A stretch of 64,000 nucleotides of DNA from Paenibacillus oralis (GTDB lineage Bacteria > Bacillota > Bacilli > Paenibacillales > Paenibacillaceae), in the NCBI RefSeq assembly GCF_003863965.1, contig NZ_RRCN01000001.1, positions 4,980,304-5,044,303 on the forward strand. The letters are read 5' to 3'. The notes under the pieces are model-generated. The model made no database searches. It was not told the DNA's origin and was given only the letters and a program-made list of their open reading frames with translations. Shown one piece after another: positions 60,997 to 64,000 of the stretch. Both the position numbers and the translations under genes were made by a program. Each line of letters starts with the position of its first letter. The stretch's first letter is position 1.

Positions 60997-63081
60997 ATGG
61001 ACATGAATCAATATTTATCCATGTTTATCGATGAGTCGAACGATCATTTGCAATCACTGAACGAAAAGATGCTGGAACTGGAAAGCAGTCCGGACGATAT
61101 CAGCATCGTCCAGGTCATTTTCCGGTCGGCGCATACCTTAAAAGGGATGGCGGCAACGATGGGCTTCGAGGATCTGTCATCCCTCACCCACCAAATGGAA
61201 AACGTGCTCGATTTGGTTCGCAACGAGAAGCTGAAAATGCAGGAATTCATTTTCGATACGCTGTTCCGCGGCCTCGATGCTTTGCAGTCGATGGTTGAGG
61301 ACATTACCCAGGGGGGAGAAGGGAAGGCCGACGTCAGTTCCATCGTGGCCGATCTGCAGTCGATCGTGCGCGGCGATTTTGGGCAGGGCGGCGGCGCGGA
61401 CGGCAAACCGGCGGCGGAAGCTCAAGGAGCATCCGGAGCCGGTGCGATCCAATTGGACCAGTATCAATATTCCGTTCTGGAGCAGTCCATCGCCGAAGGG
61501 CATCGGGTGCTTTATGTCGAAGTCGCGATTTCCGAGGATAGCCAGTTGAAGGCGGCGCGAGCATACATGGTGTTCGACCTGCTGGAACGCTTCGGGGAAA
61601 TCGTGAAGGCTTACCCTTCGGTGCAGGATATTGAACAAGAGAAATTTGACCGCAGTTTCTCGCTTTATTACATAACGCAGAAAGAGGCTGCTGAAATTCA
61701 AAGCATGATTATGAATCTCTCGGAGATCGGTTCGGCTCAGGTGGCGGCATTGGATCACGAGACGCTCGCCCAGCTTGCGGCCGGCGCCAAAGAAACGGCG
61801 GCATCCGCCGCGGCCGCCCCCGCACCGGCTCCGGAGACAAATGCAGCCAATCCCGCGCCTGCGGCCAAACCTTCGGCGCAGCAAGGGGAACATAAAAGCG
61901 GCGCTCGCGCCGGCGGCGGCACTCCGGCTCCGTCGCGGACGATTCGCGTCGATATCGACCGGCTGGATGTGCTCATGAACCTGCTCAGCGAGCTGCTCAT
62001 CGACCGCTCCCGTCTGGAGCAGTTGGCGAATGAAGTAAAACGCGCCGATTTGACGGAAACGGTGGAGCACATGAGCCGGGTCGGCAGCGATTTGCAAAAT
62101 ATCGTGCTGAAGCTGCGGATGGTGCCGATCGATACCGTATTTAACCGGTTTCCGCGGATGGTCCGCGACCTGGCCAAATCGCTCGACAAAAAAATCGACC
62201 TCGTCATCGTGGGAGCCGAAACGGAGCTTGACCGGACCGTGATTGACGAAATCGGCGATCCGCTCGTCCACCTGCTGCGGAACGCCGTCGACCATGGGGT
62301 CGAGCCAGTGGCCGAACGGGTGGCTGCCGGCAAACCGGAGACGGGAACGGTCAACCTGCGCGCTTTCCACAGCGGCAACCACGTGTTTATCGAAATCGAA
62401 GATGACGGGCACGGCATCGACCGCGACAAGGTGCTGAAAAAAGCGCTCAAGAACGGGGTCGTCAAGGAGAGTGAAGCGGCATCCATGACCGATGAACAGG
62501 TGTACATGCTGCTGTTCGCTCCGGGCTTCAGCACGGCGGAAGTGATTTCCGACATTTCCGGACGCGGCGTCGGCCTCGATGTCGTCAAATCCAAGATTGA
62601 ATCGCTCAGCGGGGTTGTTTCGATACAATCCAAACTTGGCGCCGGAACCAAATTTTCGGTTCAGATGCCGCTGACCCTATCGATCATATCCGCGATGCTG
62701 ATCAAAGTCGGAGCGGAGAAATACGCGATTCCGCTCTCCTCCATCGTCGAAACCGGACTGATCAAGCGGGAGCAGGTTCGCGAGGTGCACGGCTACACGA
62801 TGATTCCGTATCGGGACACGCATATTCCGCTGATGTCGCTCGCCCAATTGTTCGACATTCCGGGCTTTTCGGAAAGCGAAGAGGAAGAGACGGAGATTGT
62901 GGTTATCCGTAAAGGCGACCGAATGGCCGCGTTTGCGGTGGAGGATTTTATCGGACAAAACGAAATCGTCATCAAGAACCTGGGCAAATACCTCCCTTCG
63001 ATCCAGGGCGTGGCTGGGGCCACCATTTTGGGAGACGGGCAAGTGGCGCTCATCATTGATCCAAACGCATTCATTAAATAA
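60997..63081 (+). CDS. cheA: chemotaxis histidine kinase CheA
   Basis: 694 residues. P1 Hpt domain with H46 in FRSAHTLKGMAATMG; P2-like CheY-binding region (about 155-265); Ala/Pro-rich linker (about 270-310); P3 dimerisation; P4 kinase with HLLRNAVDHGVE (N box), EIEDDGHGID and GRGVGLDVVKSKI; P5 CheW-like end. ATG 60997 follows GGAGGAGGTGCCTCACC. 29 bp after cheB. Confidence 0.97.
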   Translation: MDMNQYLSMFIDESNDHLQSLNEKMLELESSPDDISIVQVIFRSAHTLKGMAATMGFEDLSSLTHQMENVLDLVRNEKLKMQEFIFDTLFRGLDALQSMVEDITQGGEGKADVSSIVADLQSIVRGDFGQGGGADGKPAAEAQGASGAGAIQLDQYQYSVLEQSIAEGHRVLYVEVAISEDSQLKAARAYMVFDLLERFGEIVKAYPSVQDIEQEKFDRSFSLYYITQKEAAEIQSMIMNLSEIGSAQVAALDHETLAQLAAGAKETAASAAAAPAPAPETNAANPAPAAKPSAQQGEHKSGARAGGGTPAPSRTIRVDIDRLDVLMNLLSELLIDRSRLEQLANEVKRADLTETVEHMSRVGSDLQNIVLKLRMVPIDTVFNRFPRMVRDLAKSLDKKIDLVIVGAETELDRTVIDEIGDPLVHLLRNAVDHGVEPVAERVAAGKPETGTVNLRAFHSGNHVFIEIEDDGHGIDRDKVLKKALKNGVVKESEAASMTDEQVYMLLFAPGFSTAEVISDISGRGVGLDVVKSKIESLSGVVSIQSKLGAGTKFSVQMPLTLSIISAMLIKVGAEKYAIPLSSIVETGLIKREQVREVHGYTMIPYRDTHIPLMSLAQLFDIPGFSESEEEETEIVVIRKGDRMAAFAVEDFIGQNEIVIKNLGKYLPSIQGVAGATILGDGQVALIIDPNAFIK

Positions 63082-63110
63082 GGTTCGAATCATTAAGGAG
63101 GGATTTCCAC

Positions 63111-63572
63111 ATGGGACAGGAGTTAAAAGTCATCGTTTTTAAGTTGGGTCATGAGGAATACGGCATCGAAGTGGACAAAGTGCAAACGATCGAGCGGATG
63201 ATGCCGATCACGCGCGTGCCTAAGACGTTTTCCTTCGTTAAAGGGGTTATTAACCTGCGCGGCGTCGTCATTCCCGTCATCGATCTTCGCGGCCGTTTCG
63301 GTTTGCCGGAAACGGAGTACACCGATCAGACCCGGATCATTATCGTTGCGGCCAATGAGTTGGAGGTCGGCTTTATCGTCGATTCCGCCAACGATGTCGT
63401 CGATTTGGATTCCGATTTGATCGATTCGCCGCCCGATGTCGTCGGCGGAGTCAAAGCCAAATACCTGGACGGAGTGGCCAAAATATCCGAGGAGCGCCTG
63501 CTCGTGATGCTAAACCTTTCCGAAGTGCTTAGCCGGAAGGAAATCATCCAGCTGGAAAGTTTAGAGGATTAA
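63111..63572 (+). CDS. cheW: chemotaxis coupling protein CheW
   Basis: 153 residues, a CheW SH3-like double barrel linking receptors to CheA. KVIVFKLGHEEYGIEVDKVQTIERM, TRVPKTFSFVKGVINLRGVVIPVIDLRGRFGLP are diagnostic. AAGGAGGGATTTCCAC precedes the ATG. 4 bp before cheC. Confidence 0.97.
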   Translation: MGQELKVIVFKLGHEEYGIEVDKVQTIERMMPITRVPKTFSFVKGVINLRGVVIPVIDLRGRFGLPETEYTDQTRIIIVAANELEVGFIVDSANDVVDLDSDLIDSPPDVVGGVKAKYLDGVAKISEERLLVMLNLSEVLSRKEIIQLESLED

Positions 63573-63576
63573 GACC

Positions 63577-64000
63577 GTGGAGCTCTTTAAAGACTTTGAA
63601 GATTTGAAGCTTGACATTTTAAAAGAAGTCGGCAACATCGGGGCGGGCAACGCGGCGACCGCGCTGTCGAAGCTGCTGGACAAGCCGATCGATATGGCGG
63701 TGCCGAAGGTGCAGATGCTGCCTTTCGAAGCGGTTGCCGAACGCGTCGGCGGCGCCGAAAATATCGTGCTAGCGGTATTTTTCCGCGTGGAAGGCGAAGC
63801 TCCGGGAAATCTGTTCTTCATTTTAAGCCCGGAAGCGGCCAAAAAACTACTGCATCGCCTTGCGGGGATTGACGTGGAAAGCGAAGAGAGCTTTTCGGAA
63901 ATGGAATGGTCCGCGCTTTCGGAAATCGGCAACATTTTGGCGGGCTCCTATTTGTCCTCGCTGGCCGATTTTACGTCCCTGTCGATGGCGCCGACGGTAC
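63577..64000 (+). CDS. cheC: CheY-P phosphatase CheC, N-terminal part (3' truncated by window)
   Basis: The frame opens at GTG 63577 behind TAGAGGATTAAGACC and runs through the last base, 141 codons. MELFKDFEDLKLDILKEVGNIGAGNAATALSKLLDKPI contains the first phosphatase helix (E-x2-N-x-G-x2-N), and WSALSEIGNILAGSYLSSL is the second, so both catalytic centres of CheC are intact. The start lies 4 bp after cheW as in B. subtilis; cheD should follow outside the window. Confidence 0.95.
   Translation, partial: MELFKDFEDLKLDILKEVGNIGAGNAATALSKLLDKPIDMAVPKVQMLPFEAVAERVGGAENIVLAVFFRVEGEAPGNLFFILSPEAAKKLLHRLAGIDVESEESFSEMEWSALSEIGNILAGSYLSSLADFTSLSMAPTV

Overview
The window looks like a chromosomal segment of a Paenibacillus-like member of the Bacillales (Paenibacillaceae). 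The evidence is gene order (trmD-rplS-lepB-rbgA-rnhB-ylqG-ylqH-yraN-comM, sucCD-dprA-topA-trmFO-hslVU, then a fla/che operon as in Bacillus subtilis), strong AAGGAGG-type ribosome binding sites, frequent TTG/GTG starts, and moderately high GC with very GC-rich Ala/Pro/Gly linkers. No plasmid, prophage or CRISPR array is visible.

Region 1 (1-13.9 kb) is the ribosome-maturation and conserved-neighbour block, broken up by insertions. trmD is separated from rplS by a polysaccharide deacetylase, a tRNA-Pro(GGG) and an AT-rich decayed stretch. rbgA is separated from rnhB by a dispersed repeat, an IS1595-like element sitting inside that repeat, and an amidohydrolase. After rnhB come ylqG (FliK-like) and ylqH (FlhB C-domain-like), an orphan copy of the export-switch pair that also occurs in the flagellar operon further right, then yraN and the convergent comM.

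Region 2 (14.0-26.9 kb) is an accessory metabolic island between comM and sucC. It holds DUF1177, AroM family, a short M29-like aminopeptidase, an Asp/Glu/hydantoin-type racemase, a PucR-family regulator, a complete Dpp/Opp-type peptide ABC transporter (two permeases, lipoprotein, two ATPases) and an M20 deacylase/peptidase. It reads as a regulated uptake, hydrolysis and racemisation pathway for an unidentified peptide or N-acyl amino acid. Two of its proteins belong to families of unknown function, so it is the best candidate here for an undescribed system.

Region 3 (27-37 kb) is housekeeping: sucCD with two matching palindromes and a cre-like site upstream, dprA, topA, trmFO, a 131-bp-period repeat, and hslVU. 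The xerC and codY genes that flank hslVU in B. subtilis are not present at this site.

Region 4 (37.4-64.0 kb) is one long fla/che operon in B. subtilis order: flgB, flgC, fliE, fliF, fliG, fliH, fliI, fliJ, ylxF, fliK, flgD, a TIGR02530-type gene, flgE, flbD(swrD), fliL, fliM, fliY, cheY, fliO(fliZ), fliP, fliQ, fliR, flhB, flhA, flhF, flhG, cheB, cheA, cheW and the start of cheC, which runs off the window. It builds basal body, export gate, rod/hook and switch, and carries the chemotaxis core. Many genes overlap by ATGA or start inside the previous gene, which indicates translational coupling.
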